The notes below the pieces were generated by a model that saw nothing but the letters and a program-made list of their open reading frames with translations, did no database searches and had not been told where the DNA came from. From Gabonibacter massiliensis (GTDB lineage: Bacteria; Bacteroidota; Bacteroidia; Bacteroidales; Marinifilaceae), in NCBI GenBank assembly GCA_001487125.1, contig LN913011.1:124001-188000 (forward strand): a DNA stretch of 64,000 bases, given 5' to 3'. Positions 44,811 through 54,910 of this stretch are shown here, one piece after another; position 1 is the first letter of the stretch; every line of letters starts with the position of its first letter. The position numbers and the translations under genes were made by a program.

Positions 44811-47228
44811 ATGAGATTCTTGTTGCTTATTGTATTTTTGTTTGGTGCGGTTGTCACTTCTTTTGCCCAGATGACCGATGCGCAGGTCATTCAATTGTTG
44901 AAGCAGGCTCAAAAAGACGGAAAAACACAGCAGGAGATGATGCTGATGTTAAAAGACCGTGGAGTGACTCAGGAACAGATGTTACGTCTGAAGGCACAAT
45001 ACGAAAAGATGATGGCAGAGAAGGAGGGGGGAGCAGGTAAAATGACCGATACTAAGTCGGGGGGAAATCGTTTGAGGACCATAAACAAAGAGATGTTGAG
45101 TTCGATGGACTCTTTGTTTGTCATGATGGATTCCATTCCGGCCCTTGTTGCCGATCGTTCGGAGGAGGTGTTCGGTAAGGATCTGTTTAATAATAAAAAA
45201 TTAACTTTTGAGCCGATATTGAATATCCCCACTCCTGAAAATTACAAGTTGGCGGCGGGTGACGAGGTTATCATCGATGTGTGGGGGGATTCGGAACAGA
45301 CCGTGCGGTCGGTGATATCCCCGGACGGAAGTATTATCGTCGAGAATTTAGGGCCGATCTATTTGAGCGGTCTTTCCGTAAAAGAGGCGAACGGAAAAAT
45401 CAAAAACGAATTTTCTAAGATTTACTCCGCGATAACGGCTGCGCAACCGACTACTTTTGTTAACCTGACATTGGGACAGATCCGAAGTATTCAGGTGAAC
45501 GTGATGGGAGAGGTGCTTGTTCCGGGGAGCTATACCTTGCCTTCCTTGGCATCCGTTTTTCATGCGCTTTATTCTGCCGGAGGGGTTAACGATATCGGTA
45601 CTTTAAGGGAGATTAATATCTTTAGAAAGGGAAATAAGATTGCAACCCTTGATGTATATAAGTATATTCTGGAGGGGGGAAATATCGGGGATATCGTTTT
45701 GCAGGACGGGGATAACGTTGTTGTCGGTCCTTATAAAGATTTGGTACAGATAAAAGGAAGGGTGAAAAGACCCATGAAATACGAAATGACTGCGGAAGAG
45801 AACTTACAGAAGTTATTGGACTATGCCGGAGGGTTTACGGGAGATGCATATAAAAAGAATGTACGTTTGATTCGCAAGAGCGGTTCCGAATACCAGATCC
45901 ACACGGTGAAAAAGGAGGATTTTCCTTCTTTCCTATTGGATGACGGGGATGTGGTCGAGGTCGATTCTATCGTGTCGCGTTTTGAGAATAAGGTTTCTGT
46001 ACAGGGAGCCGTGTATCGTCCGGGGGATTACTCCTTGGATAAGGATATTCAAACGGTGGCCCAGTTGGTAAAGGTGGCTGAAGGTTTGAAAGGAGATGCT
46101 TTTACGGGACGGGTTTTATTGTATCGGGAAAATCCGGATTTGACGAAGCAGGTTCAATCGTTGAATTTGCAAGAGATATTGTCCGGAAGGGAAGAGGATA
46201 TGCTCTTACAAAAGAATGACCTGCTTTATATACCTTCTACTTCGGAACTGCAGGAAAATTATATTGTTACGGTCCGCGGAGAAGTAAAGAAACCGGGTAT
46301 TTATCCTTATATACAGAATATGTCGTTGGAAGATTTGGTATTGCAGGCAGGAGGACTTTTGGAATCGGCTTCTATGGTAAAAGTGGATGTGGCTCGTCGG
46401 GTAAAGAATCCCAAAGCGAAAAAGGAGGCTCTTTTTGAGGCGAAAATATTTAGTTATACGCTAAAAGACGGTTTGATTATCGACGGTCCGAAGGACTTTG
46501 TTTTGGAACCTTTCGACGAGATCGAGGTCCGTCGTTCTCCCGGTTATAGTGAACAACAGAATGTGATGGTAAAAGGAGAGGTGATGTATGAAGGTCAATA
46601 CGCTAAATCGGTAAAAAATGAACGCTTATCGAGTATTATCAATCGTGCGGGAGGACTAACCACCAAGGCTTATATTAAAGGAGCCCGTTTGGAGAGAAAA
46701 TTGAACGAAGATGAACGCAGGAGATTGGAATCCAAATTGAAGTTGATGACTCAGGGGGTCGGTAAGGATTCTATCGACGTTAAAACTTTAGAGTTAGGTG
46801 ATACCTATTACGTGGGTATCGAATTGGATAAGGCGATGGCTAATCCCGGATCGGATTACGATGTGGTACTTCGGGAAGGAGATCGCATTATCGTTCCGCT
46901 TTATGACGGAACGGTGAAAGTAGACGGAGCCGTGATGCGTCCCAATACCACTACCTACAATCCTAAAAAGAAATTGAAAGAGTATATTGCCAGTGCAGGC
47001 GGTTTTGCTTTCAGAGCTAAAAAACGGGGGACGTATATTGTTTATATGAATGGAATGGTGGCTAAGAGAAAAGGGAATAGTGCGAAACAGATAGAACCGG
47101 GATGTGAGATCATCGTACCGATTAGACCGATAAGGAAGGGAATGAGCTTGGCTGAAATCATGAGTTTAACTTCTTCTACGACTTCGATGGCGGCCATGAT
47201 TACAACCATTATGAATAATTCGAAATAA
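44811..47228 (+). CDS. Wza-like outer-membrane polysaccharide export protein
   Basis: 805 residues, long for the family. A signal peptide ends SFAQ at residue 20; no lipobox cysteine is visible, unlike Wza of enterobacteria. A helical/coil segment with many Gln, Lys and Met (about 21-75) precedes the poly-export (PES) domain, recognised by YKLAAGDEVIIDVWGDSEQTV. Several SLBB repeats follow (VNVMGEVLVPGSYTLPS, VSVQGAVYRPGDYSL, VTVRGEVKKPGIYPY, VMVKGEVMYEGQYAK, VKVDGAVMRPNTT). The product would form the periplasmic and outer-membrane channel for the polymer. It is followed after 5 bp by the Wzz-like gene. Confidence 0.92.
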   Translation: MRFLLLIVFLFGAVVTSFAQMTDAQVIQLLKQAQKDGKTQQEMMLMLKDRGVTQEQMLRLKAQYEKMMAEKEGGAGKMTDTKSGGNRLRTINKEMLSSMDSLFVMMDSIPALVADRSEEVFGKDLFNNKKLTFEPILNIPTPENYKLAAGDEVIIDVWGDSEQTVRSVISPDGSIIVENLGPIYLSGLSVKEANGKIKNEFSKIYSAITAAQPTTFVNLTLGQIRSIQVNVMGEVLVPGSYTLPSLASVFHALYSAGGVNDIGTLREINIFRKGNKIATLDVYKYILEGGNIGDIVLQDGDNVVVGPYKDLVQIKGRVKRPMKYEMTAEENLQKLLDYAGGFTGDAYKKNVRLIRKSGSEYQIHTVKKEDFPSFLLDDGDVVEVDSIVSRFENKVSVQGAVYRPGDYSLDKDIQTVAQLVKVAEGLKGDAFTGRVLLYRENPDLTKQVQSLNLQEILSGREEDMLLQKNDLLYIPSTSELQENYIVTVRGEVKKPGIYPYIQNMSLEDLVLQAGGLLESASMVKVDVARRVKNPKAKKEALFEAKIFSYTLKDGLIIDGPKDFVLEPFDEIEVRRSPGYSEQQNVMVKGEVMYEGQYAKSVKNERLSSIINRAGGLTTKAYIKGARLERKLNEDERRRLESKLKLMTQGVGKDSIDVKTLELGDTYYVGIELDKAMANPGSDYDVVLREGDRIIVPLYDGTVKVDGAVMRPNTTTYNPKKKLKEYIASAGGFAFRAKKRGTYIVYMNGMVAKRKGNSAKQIEPGCEIIVPIRPIRKGMSLAEIMSLTSSTTSMAAMITTIMNNSK

Positions 47229-47233
47229 GCGAT

Positions 47234-48379
47234 ATGGAACAGAACGAAACAATATCACAACAAAATAAAATACGTCCTGAAGAACAAGAGATCGATTTGG
47301 TTGAAGTGGTTCGTAAATTGTGGAAAAACAGGAAATTGATTTTGAAGGTGACCGTTTGTTTTATGGTGATCGGAATTTTGGTAGCCCTTTTTAGCCCTAA
47401 AGTATATACGGCCGGTAGTACGATGGTACCCCAGTCGGGAGAGAAGAATATGTCGGGAGGTTTGTCGGGGTTGGCTTCGATGGTGGGTATCAATTTGGGA
47501 AGTATGAGTGCGGGAGAGGTCCTTTCGCCTAAAATCTATCCGAAAATTATCGCCAGTGTCCCTTTTCAAAAAGAGTTGATGAATGCTCCTTTGACATTTG
47601 AGGGTATTGACCACCCGGTGACGCTTTTCGAGTACTTCACGGAGGATCAATACCAGCAATTTAGTTTGATCGGATTTATTAAAAAGTATACGATCGGTTT
47701 ACCGGGAGTTATCCTCGGTGCGATTCGGGGAAAAGATACGACTTCTGTTGTTCGGGCAGAGACTAATTCTAAAATTCAGTTTATGACCAAGGATGAACAG
47801 GAAGTATCTAAAAAATTAAAAAATATCATAACTCTTAATATCAATGATAAGGATGGATATATTCAGTTATCTGCGGAGTTACCGGAACCGCTTGCCGTAG
47901 CGCAGCTGGCCCAGTATGCACAGACTTTACTGCAGCAATATATTACGGAATTTAAGATAGAGAAGGTCGCTTCTAATTTGAAATTTGTCGAAGAGCGTTA
48001 TAACGAGACCAGGAATGATTTTGAAGAGAAACAGAAAGAGTTGGCCCGTTTTCAGGATCGTAATAAAAATTTCTCTTCGGCCATGGCTAAGATTGAAGAG
48101 GAGAGATTGACGGCAGAGTATACTTTGGCTAATAATGTGTACAATGAGTTGGCCAAACAATTGGAACAGGCCAAAATTGCCGTAAAAGAGACGACTCCCA
48201 TATTAACGGTCGTGGATCCGGTCGTTATTCCCAATGAACGATCCAAACCTAAGCGGGCATTGATTTGTGTATTATTTACTTTTTTGGGAGGATTTGCCGG
48301 TATCGGCTTGGTGTTGGGTTTGCCCTTCGTGGCTGAAATCTCCGGAAGTGCGAAATTGAGGCGGATAGTTAAAGAATAA
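47234..48379 (+). CDS. Wzz-type chain-length determinant protein
   Basis: 381 residues. Two membrane helices flank a large periplasmic region: the first near 36-56 (LILKVTVCFMVIGILVALF), the second near 346-368. The N-terminal cytoplasmic segment has the EEQEIDLVEVVRKLWKNRK pattern of Wzz. The periplasmic part contains a coiled coil (RYNETRNDFEEKQKELARFQ). The C-terminal DPVVIPNERSKPKRALI precedes the second helix, as in the family's Pro-rich motif. There is no tyrosine-kinase domain. It controls polymer length and works with Wzy. It is separated from the Wza-like gene by 5 bp and ends at a bidirectional terminator. Confidence 0.92.
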   Translation: MEQNETISQQNKIRPEEQEIDLVEVVRKLWKNRKLILKVTVCFMVIGILVALFSPKVYTAGSTMVPQSGEKNMSGGLSGLASMVGINLGSMSAGEVLSPKIYPKIIASVPFQKELMNAPLTFEGIDHPVTLFEYFTEDQYQQFSLIGFIKKYTIGLPGVILGAIRGKDTTSVVRAETNSKIQFMTKDEQEVSKKLKNIITLNINDKDGYIQLSAELPEPLAVAQLAQYAQTLLQQYITEFKIEKVASNLKFVEERYNETRNDFEEKQKELARFQDRNKNFSSAMAKIEEERLTAEYTLANNVYNELAKQLEQAKIAVKETTPILTVVDPVVIPNERSKPKRALICVLFTFLGGFAGIGLVLGLPFVAEISGSAKLRRIVKE

Positions 48380-48381
48380 AT

Positions 48382-48417
48382 AAAAAAGCGGGAAATCGAT
48401 AAGTCTCCCGCTTTTTT
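48382..48417. terminator. Bidirectional terminator at the junction of the two polysaccharide halves
   Basis: AAAAAAGCGGGA (48382-48393) pairs perfectly with TCCCGCTTTTTT (48406-48417). The stop codon of the minus-strand gene lies in the T-rich arm. Confidence 0.92.
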
Positions 48418-49369
48418 ATTGTGTTATGGAATGCAATCCGAAATACTTTCTCATAAACCATATGTACCCGAAACTCAAGATCAGGATGATGCTTATAAAG
48501 TACCAGGATTTATAAGCTTCACAATAGATGTAGCCTATGCTTATGATGCTTTGGAGTAACATGTAAAACCCAGAAACAGCAACGTGTGGAATTTTAAGTT
48601 CGTTTGCCATTATTTGGTAGAGGTGTTTTCGATGAGGGAGACTGATGTTTTCGTGTAATAGAAGCCGGTGTATAATCGTGAGTATGCTGTCGACCCCGTA
48701 TACCGCCAGTAAAATAATATAGCCGAGATCTCGTGTTTGTATAATTAACTTCCCTAACAGGAATAAAATGATAAACGCTATGCTGACTGATCCGACATCC
48801 CCGGCAAAACACTTCGCTTTCTTGCGGAAGTTAAAAATGTTGAATACCGTGATGGCGATCACCATAACCCATAATAGTTGTGCTTCTATAAAATTCACCT
48901 GGTATTCGTTTATATAGAGTAAAGTTCCCGTTACGACCAAGCTGTATCCCCCGGTAATGCCGTTAATACCGTCCATGAAATTGTAAGCGTTGATCAGTCC
49001 TGTGCAGAAGATCAAGGCGATCGGGATATACCACCAGGGTAAGGCCGTGCCCCCCCACTGGTAGAATAGCAGTAACATGGCCGTAAAGTGTATCGCTAAA
49101 CGCACTCTCTTGGACACGGAATGGATGTCATCGATAAAGCTCACGATTGTAATCAAGGTCAAGCCGGCCATGAACCACGGGTATTCAAAATGGTCCGCAA
49201 GAAAATAGAGCAAGGCTCCGAGATAGAAAATAATTCCGCCTCCCCGTAGGGTAACTCGTGTATGCGAGCTCCTCTCGTTCGGTTTATCGATAATATTGAA
49301 TCGGTCCGCTATATGGAAGTAGATCAATTCGAGGACCAGCAATAAAGCAAAAACTAAAAAATAATACAC
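48416..49369 (-). CDS. WecA/MraY-family initiating sugar-phosphate transferase
   Basis: 317 residues with about ten hydrophobic segments. Diagnostic loops: NERSSHTRVTLRGGGI after the first helix, YNFMDGINGITGG with the metal-binding Asp, and GDVGSVS. A late PHRKHLYQ segment resembles the HIHH-type basic loop. The enzyme transfers a sugar-1-phosphate (GlcNAc-1-P or a 6-deoxy-HexNAc-1-P) from its UDP form to undecaprenyl phosphate, starting the repeat unit. It is the last gene of the minus-strand operon, 7 bp after the epimerase gene; the epimerase-transferase pair is common in Bacteroidota polysaccharide loci. Confidence 0.9.
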   Translation of the reverse strand: MYYFLVFALLLVLELIYFHIADRFNIIDKPNERSSHTRVTLRGGGIIFYLGALLYFLADHFEYPWFMAGLTLITIVSFIDDIHSVSKRVRLAIHFTAMLLLFYQWGGTALPWWYIPIALIFCTGLINAYNFMDGINGITGGYSLVVTGTLLYINEYQVNFIEAQLLWVMVIAITVFNIFNFRKKAKCFAGDVGSVSIAFIILFLLGKLIIQTRDLGYIILLAVYGVDSILTIIHRLLLHENISLPHRKHLYQIMANELKIPHVAVSGFYMLLQSIISIGYIYCEAYKSWYFISIILILSFGYIWFMRKYFGLHSITQ

Positions 49370-49376
49370 GACCGGA

Positions 49377-50273
49377 TCAATGAATTTTAAAATGTTCCAA
49401 CACGTTTAACGGTTCCCAGCCCAACACTCTCTTCGCTTTCTCGTTACTGAAAGTCAACGATCTCGTTATCTTGTCTAATTTCGAGGAATTGATCGGGGCC
49501 TTGTTTCCCAAACAATCGCCTGCTAACGCTAATGCTTTAGCCAACCAGTAAGGTATGTTCACCGGTAATTTCTTGCCCAATTGAACCGAGATCGTTTTTT
49601 CGAGTTGCCGAAAACTCGGATGTTCGTTATCACACACGTTGTATATACCCCCCTTGTCGACAGCCATGAATAATAACCTGGCTATATCCTCCGCCATCAA
49701 CACGCTCTTACGGGCTTTCCCTCCGGCAATACTTAAATAACGTCCGGTTCTGATCCCCTCGATCATGGATCCCAAATTTCCCGGGGGATTTTTTCCCGCT
49801 AATAGAGAGGGGCGCAGGATTGTTAATATGACGTTATGTATCGAGCACCACTCTTGTAAATAGATTTCCGCCTGTTTTTTACTGTCGGCGTAAGGAGTAT
49901 TCCCGTTTAACGGGTGATCTTCACCGATCAACCTTCCCGATTCGCACCCGTAAACGGCAACTGTACTGATGAAAACGAATGAACCTGGTACTCCCGCTTT
50001 TTCCAACGCCTCACATAAATTCCTCGTGCCTTGCAGGTTTACTTCGTAAAACTCCTGTTTTTCCTTCTCCGTTCCGGGAATGACGTGAGCCTTACCGGCA
50101 GCATGCAGTACCACGTCGTACCTCTTGGACAAGACCGGTACCTCTTTGGCCAGGTTTACCGTGTAATTATCAAACGAGGTTAACCCGATCGTTTCTAACT
50201 CGTACTTTTTTGATAATAAAGGACCTGCCTCTTTCCCTAAAAAACCGGAAGCTCCCGTGAAAAGTAAATTCAT
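49377..50273 (-). CDS. NAD-dependent sugar epimerase/dehydratase (extended SDR)
   Basis: 298 residues from the ATG at 50273; a longer frame would extend into the upstream gene. The start overlaps the stop of the deacetylase gene as ATGA. The N-terminal GASGFLG binds NAD. VLHAAGKAHV and STVAVYGCESG follow, and the active-site YADSKKQAE supplies the YxxxK pair. It resembles UDP-glucose 4-epimerase-like proteins encoded next to WecA-type transferases (WbpV/WbpP-like). It probably makes the sugar used by that transferase, such as a 4-epimer or reduced 4-keto sugar. The exact substrate is not evident. Confidence 0.86.
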   Translation of the reverse strand: MNLLFTGASGFLGKEAGPLLSKKYELETIGLTSFDNYTVNLAKEVPVLSKRYDVVLHAAGKAHVIPGTEKEKQEFYEVNLQGTRNLCEALEKAGVPGSFVFISTVAVYGCESGRLIGEDHPLNGNTPYADSKKQAEIYLQEWCSIHNVILTILRPSLLAGKNPPGNLGSMIEGIRTGRYLSIAGGKARKSVLMAEDIARLLFMAVDKGGIYNVCDNEHPSFRQLEKTISVQLGKKLPVNIPYWLAKALALAGDCLGNKAPINSSKLDKITRSLTFSNEKAKRVLGWEPLNVLEHFKIH

Positions 50274-51127
50274 ATTACTTGTATGTTTTTGATGTCGAAA
50301 GTTTTTGCTTTGTCCCAATCTATCAGGGAATCGGCTTGGCGAATATCGACGAAGTCGAAATCCCGGATGAGTTTCTGATATTTCTCGAAAGCGCCTCGTA
50401 AGCCCATCGAGTTTTTGATTTGGCGCATCAAAGGCAAGTGTTTCATCCTCGGTTGTGCCGGGTCGAAATCGCTCGGGTGGAAATAGTTTATCACGTAATC
50501 GCTATGTCGCATGAAATACCTTGTTAACCGGTAAGGTAAAATCCGGAAATACCCGCCGCCGGAAAAAATGATATCTTTACCGAGGAAACGATACACGTTC
50601 ATCGGAAATTCTTTTAATCGGTAACCGTTGACGTTTATAATCCCGGGAACACCTTCTCCGTATTCTTTTAATCCCCCGAATTCCCGGTTGGCGGGAAATA
50701 TAGAGCAATCGTATTTAAAACCCAGCTCCGCAAGCACGTCAAAAACGTACAGGTTTTGTTTCATGACGGAAAAGGAGGGGGCCCTGAAAGCATCCACCGC
50801 TTCTCCGGTGATGTCTTCCAGCAGAGCTTTCGATTTGAAAGTGTTGTTTTTGAATGCTTTATAATCTAATCTTAATGCCAGTTCATGCTGGTAAGAGTGA
50901 CATCCCACGTGGTGTCCTTTCTCGTGAATCGTCCGGATCACTTCGGGATGTTTTTGCGCGAGCCATCCCAGGCAGAAAAAAGTTCCCTTGACTTTCTTTT
51001 TTTCCAGTTCCGATAATATTCTTTCCAGGGGCTCGTGTATTCGAACTTCGTGCTTGTCCCACTCCATGTTTTGGGAGTAATTGTCATGACAATACCAGTC
51101 CTCTATATCAAAGGTCAGAATGTTCAT
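50270..51127 (-). CDS. Polysaccharide deacetylase (NodB-like, DUF3473 type)
   Basis: 285 residues. The NodB homology domain shows the catalytic TFDIEDW at the N-terminus, the metal-binding HxxxH-type GCHSYQH, and the RAPSFSV motif. The C-terminal part with NYFHPSDFDPAQPR belongs to the DUF3473-type extension common in polysaccharide biosynthesis loci. There is no signal peptide, so it may act on lipid-linked or nucleotide-linked sugars in the cytoplasm, removing an N-acetyl group. The stop codon overlaps the start of the epimerase gene by four bases. Confidence 0.9.
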   Translation of the reverse strand: MNILTFDIEDWYCHDNYSQNMEWDKHEVRIHEPLERILSELEKKKVKGTFFCLGWLAQKHPEVIRTIHEKGHHVGCHSYQHELALRLDYKAFKNNTFKSKALLEDITGEAVDAFRAPSFSVMKQNLYVFDVLAELGFKYDCSIFPANREFGGLKEYGEGVPGIINVNGYRLKEFPMNVYRFLGKDIIFSGGGYFRILPYRLTRYFMRHSDYVINYFHPSDFDPAQPRMKHLPLMRQIKNSMGLRGAFEKYQKLIRDFDFVDIRQADSLIDWDKAKTFDIKNIQVI

Positions 51128-51171
51128 TATAATAATGTGGTAAAAGGGTTATGCCGGATGATAAATTGGGA

Positions 51172-52029
51172 TCAAGCCACATCGAAATCGATCAGTTGGA
51201 AAAAGATATTGTCTTTCGTAACAGGAGGTAAGTTACCTGTTAAATCCATGAAGATTAAATTGAAAGGAGAGTGTTTGATAAAACTCGGTATACCGAAATA
51301 GTGGCCATTTTTCAAGTCTGCCCCCAGCCCCACGTAAAGATTTAGCGGTCGCAAGAAATTGTTGGATTTTTTCAAATTTAGCTTAGACAGCAATTTTTCC
51401 GGGAAAACACCCATGAATGTTTTTACTCCCAACACGTTTCGGAATTTGTAGAAGTTCGTTTTCCCGACGATAGAGGTTTTATGGACAGCGTATTCCTGTT
51501 TTCTTAATCTCCAGTTCAACAACTCCTCGTCCCAGTAAACGCTATACGTCTTGTTCGAAGCGGGTCTTATGCTCGTTCCCCAGCCGTATTTTACCGTTAG
51601 TTTAGAGATAAGGGTAAAGTTGAAGTACTTCATGTAACCGTGTATGCTGTTGGCATTGGCCACTCCCAAAATGAACCCGAAACCGCTCTTTTTAGCGTGG
51701 TCGAATGTCTTTTGAGCCAGCATTTTAAAGAGTCCTTTACCTCGATGATCCGGGTGTGTTACCGTCGCTATATCCAACAAGCCGAGAACAAGCTTGCCGG
51801 CGATGTTCATTTTCATGGGGATACAAGCGTAATGAGCGACAAGATCGTTGCCCTGAAAAGCGTTGAATGAAATTACTCTTCCTAAAGGATTGTCCAAGTA
51901 CAGGTATTTAAACCCGGCAACAGAGAACTCGTGGTTAGAGCCGGCATATACGATATTTTGTAAATCAACTATCTTTTGCAATGATGCTATACCGTCATCA
52001 AAAAATAATTGTCTGATTTCATAGTCCAT
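51172..52029 (-). CDS. GNAT-family N-acyltransferase
   Basis: 285 residues. The N-terminal half has the GNAT core: ATVTHPDHRGKGLFKMLAQK matches the acetyl-CoA-binding R/Q-x-x-G-x-G/A loop, followed by GVANANSIHGYMKYFNF. The C-terminal half is longer than in simple GNAT enzymes and has no clear motif. Such proteins occur in polysaccharide gene clusters and probably N- or O-acylate a sugar. It lies 44 bp upstream of the deacetylase gene and 9 bp downstream of a glycosyltransferase gene. Confidence 0.8.
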   Translation of the reverse strand: MDYEIRQLFFDDGIASLQKIVDLQNIVYAGSNHEFSVAGFKYLYLDNPLGRVISFNAFQGNDLVAHYACIPMKMNIAGKLVLGLLDIATVTHPDHRGKGLFKMLAQKTFDHAKKSGFGFILGVANANSIHGYMKYFNFTLISKLTVKYGWGTSIRPASNKTYSVYWDEELLNWRLRKQEYAVHKTSIVGKTNFYKFRNVLGVKTFMGVFPEKLLSKLNLKKSNNFLRPLNLYVGLGADLKNGHYFGIPSFIKHSPFNLIFMDLTGNLPPVTKDNIFFQLIDFDVA

Positions 52030-52038
52030 AAAGTATCT

Positions 52039-53292
52039 TTATGATAATTCGTTTATAAGTTTAAAATAAGCTTTGAATAAATATTTGTAATCAAAAAATT
52101 GAGCAGCCTTTAGCGCATTATTGCATAGCATATTATACTCCTCTTTATCCAACGATGCAAATTCATTGATAATTTCCGCGTATTCTTGGGCGTTACTTAT
52201 ATTTTTCGATATACCCGCTTTATATTTGTTTACAATATCGTATCCCATCACGTTATTGGATAAGATTGGTTTACCGCTCGCCAAATACTGAAATAATTTA
52301 CCTTGACTTCCTCCGTATTTTTGAGTTTCTACTTTTTTATAATTCATTAAGTTTAGAGAACTACACGACAAGATATAGGGAACGTATTTTATGTCGACCC
52401 ACTTTTCTTTGAAAATGACGTTTTTTATGTTATTCTTTTTACAATATTCTATTAGTCTTTCTCTTTCGTCTCCATCTCCGTATATCAAAAACTTGATTTT
52501 AGAATTGTCACGAAGAAAAGCGGCGGCATCTATTAATTGCTGTATGTTATTTGCTAAACGTATTGAACCTAAATAGATGACTTTAAAGTGAGAGTTGTCT
52601 GATAAATCATCGTCTTGTAGGATGTAGTTCTTTTTGTTATATTCGAATTCATCTAAATCGATGCCATTATTGATGTAATTGTATTTATCGATATTTATTT
52701 TTCCGCCGTGTTCCGTATCCCACCCCTTGTTTACTATATAATCTTTTCCTCCCTCTATTGTAAATATCAATCGATCAGCTTTTTCGTAAAGAAATTTTTC
52801 AATTCGATATGCTATTTTAATAAATGGATTTTTGGGTTTCATGAGTCCGGTAGCAACAAAATCTTCCGGCCATAAATCCCATACTTCTGTAACATATTTA
52901 GCTTTTAACTTTCGAGCGGCAACATATACGGGAAAATCGAAAGGGACCCTTAAATTATGTATTACAATATCAGGTTTGGGAAATTTTTTCCTGTAATACA
53001 ATAATCTCCATGCAAATAAAAAAATGGAAAATATTCGTTTTAATCCATTGGAAGTGTAAGATGGAGTTTTTATGAAAACGTATTGTTTGTCCCCGTATTT
53101 TGATAGGAGGTATTTTTGAGAGTTGTTGATAGAGTTCGATTTATTATAATGTAAAAAGCTACCTGCAAAAATGATAACATGATACCCCTTCTTTATTAAC
53201 ATTTCTGCAAATTTTTGATGTCTTAAATGTGTATCTAATTCTGGGGGTTGTGCGTTTACACAAACTAACCAAACCGTTTTTTTCTGTTCCAT
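52039..53292 (-). CDS. Glycosyltransferase family 4-like protein (GT-B)
   Basis: 417 residues. The N-terminal Rossmann half carries RHQKFAEMLIKKGYHVIIFAG. The C-terminal half has FKVIYLGSIRLANNIQQLIDAA, FLIYGDGDERERLIEYCK and the nucleotide-binding ASGKPILSN. These are typical of retaining GT4-like enzymes. It would add one sugar of the repeat unit on the cytoplasmic side. The coding sequence is visibly more AT-rich than the housekeeping genes. It shares a single base with the stop of the upstream aminotransferase gene. Confidence 0.86.
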   Translation of the reverse strand: MEQKKTVWLVCVNAQPPELDTHLRHQKFAEMLIKKGYHVIIFAGSFLHYNKSNSINNSQKYLLSKYGDKQYVFIKTPSYTSNGLKRIFSIFLFAWRLLYYRKKFPKPDIVIHNLRVPFDFPVYVAARKLKAKYVTEVWDLWPEDFVATGLMKPKNPFIKIAYRIEKFLYEKADRLIFTIEGGKDYIVNKGWDTEHGGKINIDKYNYINNGIDLDEFEYNKKNYILQDDDLSDNSHFKVIYLGSIRLANNIQQLIDAAAFLRDNSKIKFLIYGDGDERERLIEYCKKNNIKNVIFKEKWVDIKYVPYILSCSSLNLMNYKKVETQKYGGSQGKLFQYLASGKPILSNNVMGYDIVNKYKAGISKNISNAQEYAEIINEFASLDKEEYNMLCNNALKAAQFFDYKYLFKAYFKLINELS

Positions 53293-54392
53293 TATTTGAA
53301 GGAGTTTACAGTTTCAATAACCGTGTGTATCTCATATTCAGTCATAGCAGGACTTATCGGGAGACTAAGTTCTTCTCTGTGAATTTGCTCTGTAATGGGG
53401 AATGATAGATCATTCCATTCTTTATAGCACTTCTGTTTATGTGGAGGGATTGGGTAATGAATGATAGTCTGAATTCCTTCTTGAGTAAGATACTGTTGAA
53501 GCTCGTCCCTGTATTTGCAACGGATCGGAAATAAATGAAATACATGAGCTTTCCAATCTTTCACGATCGGAAGAGTAATTTTTTGATTGTTAATATTCTT
53601 TATATAATGTCGGGCTACTTGTTTGCGGATCGCAATGTCTTGATCCAGGTATTTTAATTTTACATTTAGTACGGCTGCTTGAATTTCATCCAAGCGACTA
53701 TTCCGTCCTGTATATTTGAAAATGTATTTTTGACTTGACCCGTAGTTAGCCAAAGCTCTGACTACTTCTGCCAACTCTTTGTCATTCGTGGTAACTGCAC
53801 CTGCATCTCCTAATGCTCCTAAATTTTTGCCCGGGTAAAAACTATGACCACTGACGTCTCCTAACGAACCGGTTTTTTTACCGTTAAACTGGCACCCATG
53901 AGCCTGGGCGTTATCTTCAATCAATTTCAGATTGTATTTTTTACAAAGCTCTCCGATTTGTTCGGAATAGGCGCATTGCCCATACAGGTGAACAATTAGA
54001 ATCGCTTTCGTTCTTTGCGTGATCACAGCTTCTATTTTTGTATCGTCTATTTGGTAGGTTTCTATATCGGGTTCTACCAAGACAGGCTTTAAACCGTTTT
54101 CCGTAATCGCTAATATGGAAGCTATATAAGTATTTGCAGGAACAATGATTTCGTCGCCGGGATGCATGATTCCCATCTCTATATATGCTCGAAATATCCA
54201 AATTAATGCATCTAATCCATTTGCGCAACCGACACAATATTTCGTTCCTATATATCGGGCGTAATTAATTTCAAATGCTTCGTTTTCCTTTCCCTGCAAA
54301 TACCAACCGGAATCTATAACTCGCTTAACTGCTGCATGGATTTCTCCCTGATACTTGGTCGTTATTTTTTGTAAATCTAAAAATTTAATCAT
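53292..54392 (-). CDS. DegT/DnrJ/EryC1-type sugar aminotransferase (FdtB-like)
   Basis: 366 residues, PLP-dependent. The cofactor-binding lysine is in [43 protein letters not shown] and [16 protein letters not shown] are conserved blocks. Its neighbours are FdtA-type isomerases and a hexapeptide acyltransferase. In that company it likely aminates the C-3 position of a dTDP-3-keto-6-deoxyhexose, as FdtB/QdtB does in Fuc3NAc or Qui3NAc synthesis. The gene overlaps the acyltransferase gene by 4 bp. Confidence 0.88.
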   Translation of the reverse strand: MIKFLDLQKITTKYQGEIHAAVKRVIDSGWYLQGKENEAFEINYARYIGTKYCVGCANGLDALIWIFRAYIEMGIMHPGDEIIVPANTYIASILAITENGLKPVLVEPDIETYQIDDTKIEAVITQRTKAILIVHLYGQCAYSEQIGELCKKYNLKLIEDNAQAHGCQFNGKKTGSLGDVSGHSFYPGKNLGALGDAGAVTTNDKELAEVVRALANYGSSQKYIFKYTGRNSRLDEIQAAVLNVKLKYLDQDIAIRKQVARHYIKNINNQKITLPIVKDWKAHVFHLFPIRCKYRDELQQYLTQEGIQTIIHYPIPPHKQKCYKEWNDLSFPITEQIHREELSLPISPAMTEYEIHTVIETVNSFK

Positions 54393-54910
54393 ATCTTGTA
54401 TTGTTTTCCGTTTTTATCCTTCATCTCCATGTCTAAAAGAATTCCGTCACACGTTATGTACCCTTTTTGTTTTGCAGGATTTCCATACCAAACCGTATTA
54501 GCAGGAATATCTTTAGTAACAACACTCCCTGCTCCGATAAATGCGTATTCACCGATCACTACTCCTGCTATAATCGTGGTATTGGCTCCGATGCTGCATC
54601 CTTTTTTTAAGTAAGTTTTTATAAATGCGGGAGGATAAATTTTGGAACGAGGGACTAAATCATTTGTAAATGTAACATTAGGGCCAATGAAAACATGATC
54701 TTCCACGATAACTCCGTCCCAAAGCTGTACACCCGATTTTACCGTAACGTAATTCCCTATTTGTACTTCATTCTCGATCAGCACGTGTGCACAAATATTA
54801 CAATTTTCTCCAATAATCGAATTGGGAAGTACAACGCAGTATTGCCATATTTTTGTCCCCTTTCCTATTTTCTTAGACTGGACATCAGATAAATGGTGAA
54901 TAAAACTCAT
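54389..54910 (-). CDS. Left-handed beta-helix acyltransferase (FdtC/QdtC-like)
   Basis: 173 residues. Hexapeptide repeats of the [LIV]GxxxxI type build the left-handed beta-helix ([58 protein letters not shown]). The catalytic-type His is not assigned. Members of this family acetylate 3-amino-3,6-dideoxy sugars (FdtC) or similar. It sits between the aminotransferase and isomerase genes with 4-bp overlaps on both sides, consistent with one pathway. Confidence 0.87.
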   Translation of the reverse strand: MSFIHHLSDVQSKKIGKGTKIWQYCVVLPNSIIGENCNICAHVLIENEVQIGNYVTVKSGVQLWDGVIVEDHVFIGPNVTFTNDLVPRSKIYPPAFIKTYLKKGCSIGANTTIIAGVVIGEYAFIGAGSVVTKDIPANTVWYGNPAKQKGYITCDGILLDMEMKDKNGKQYKI

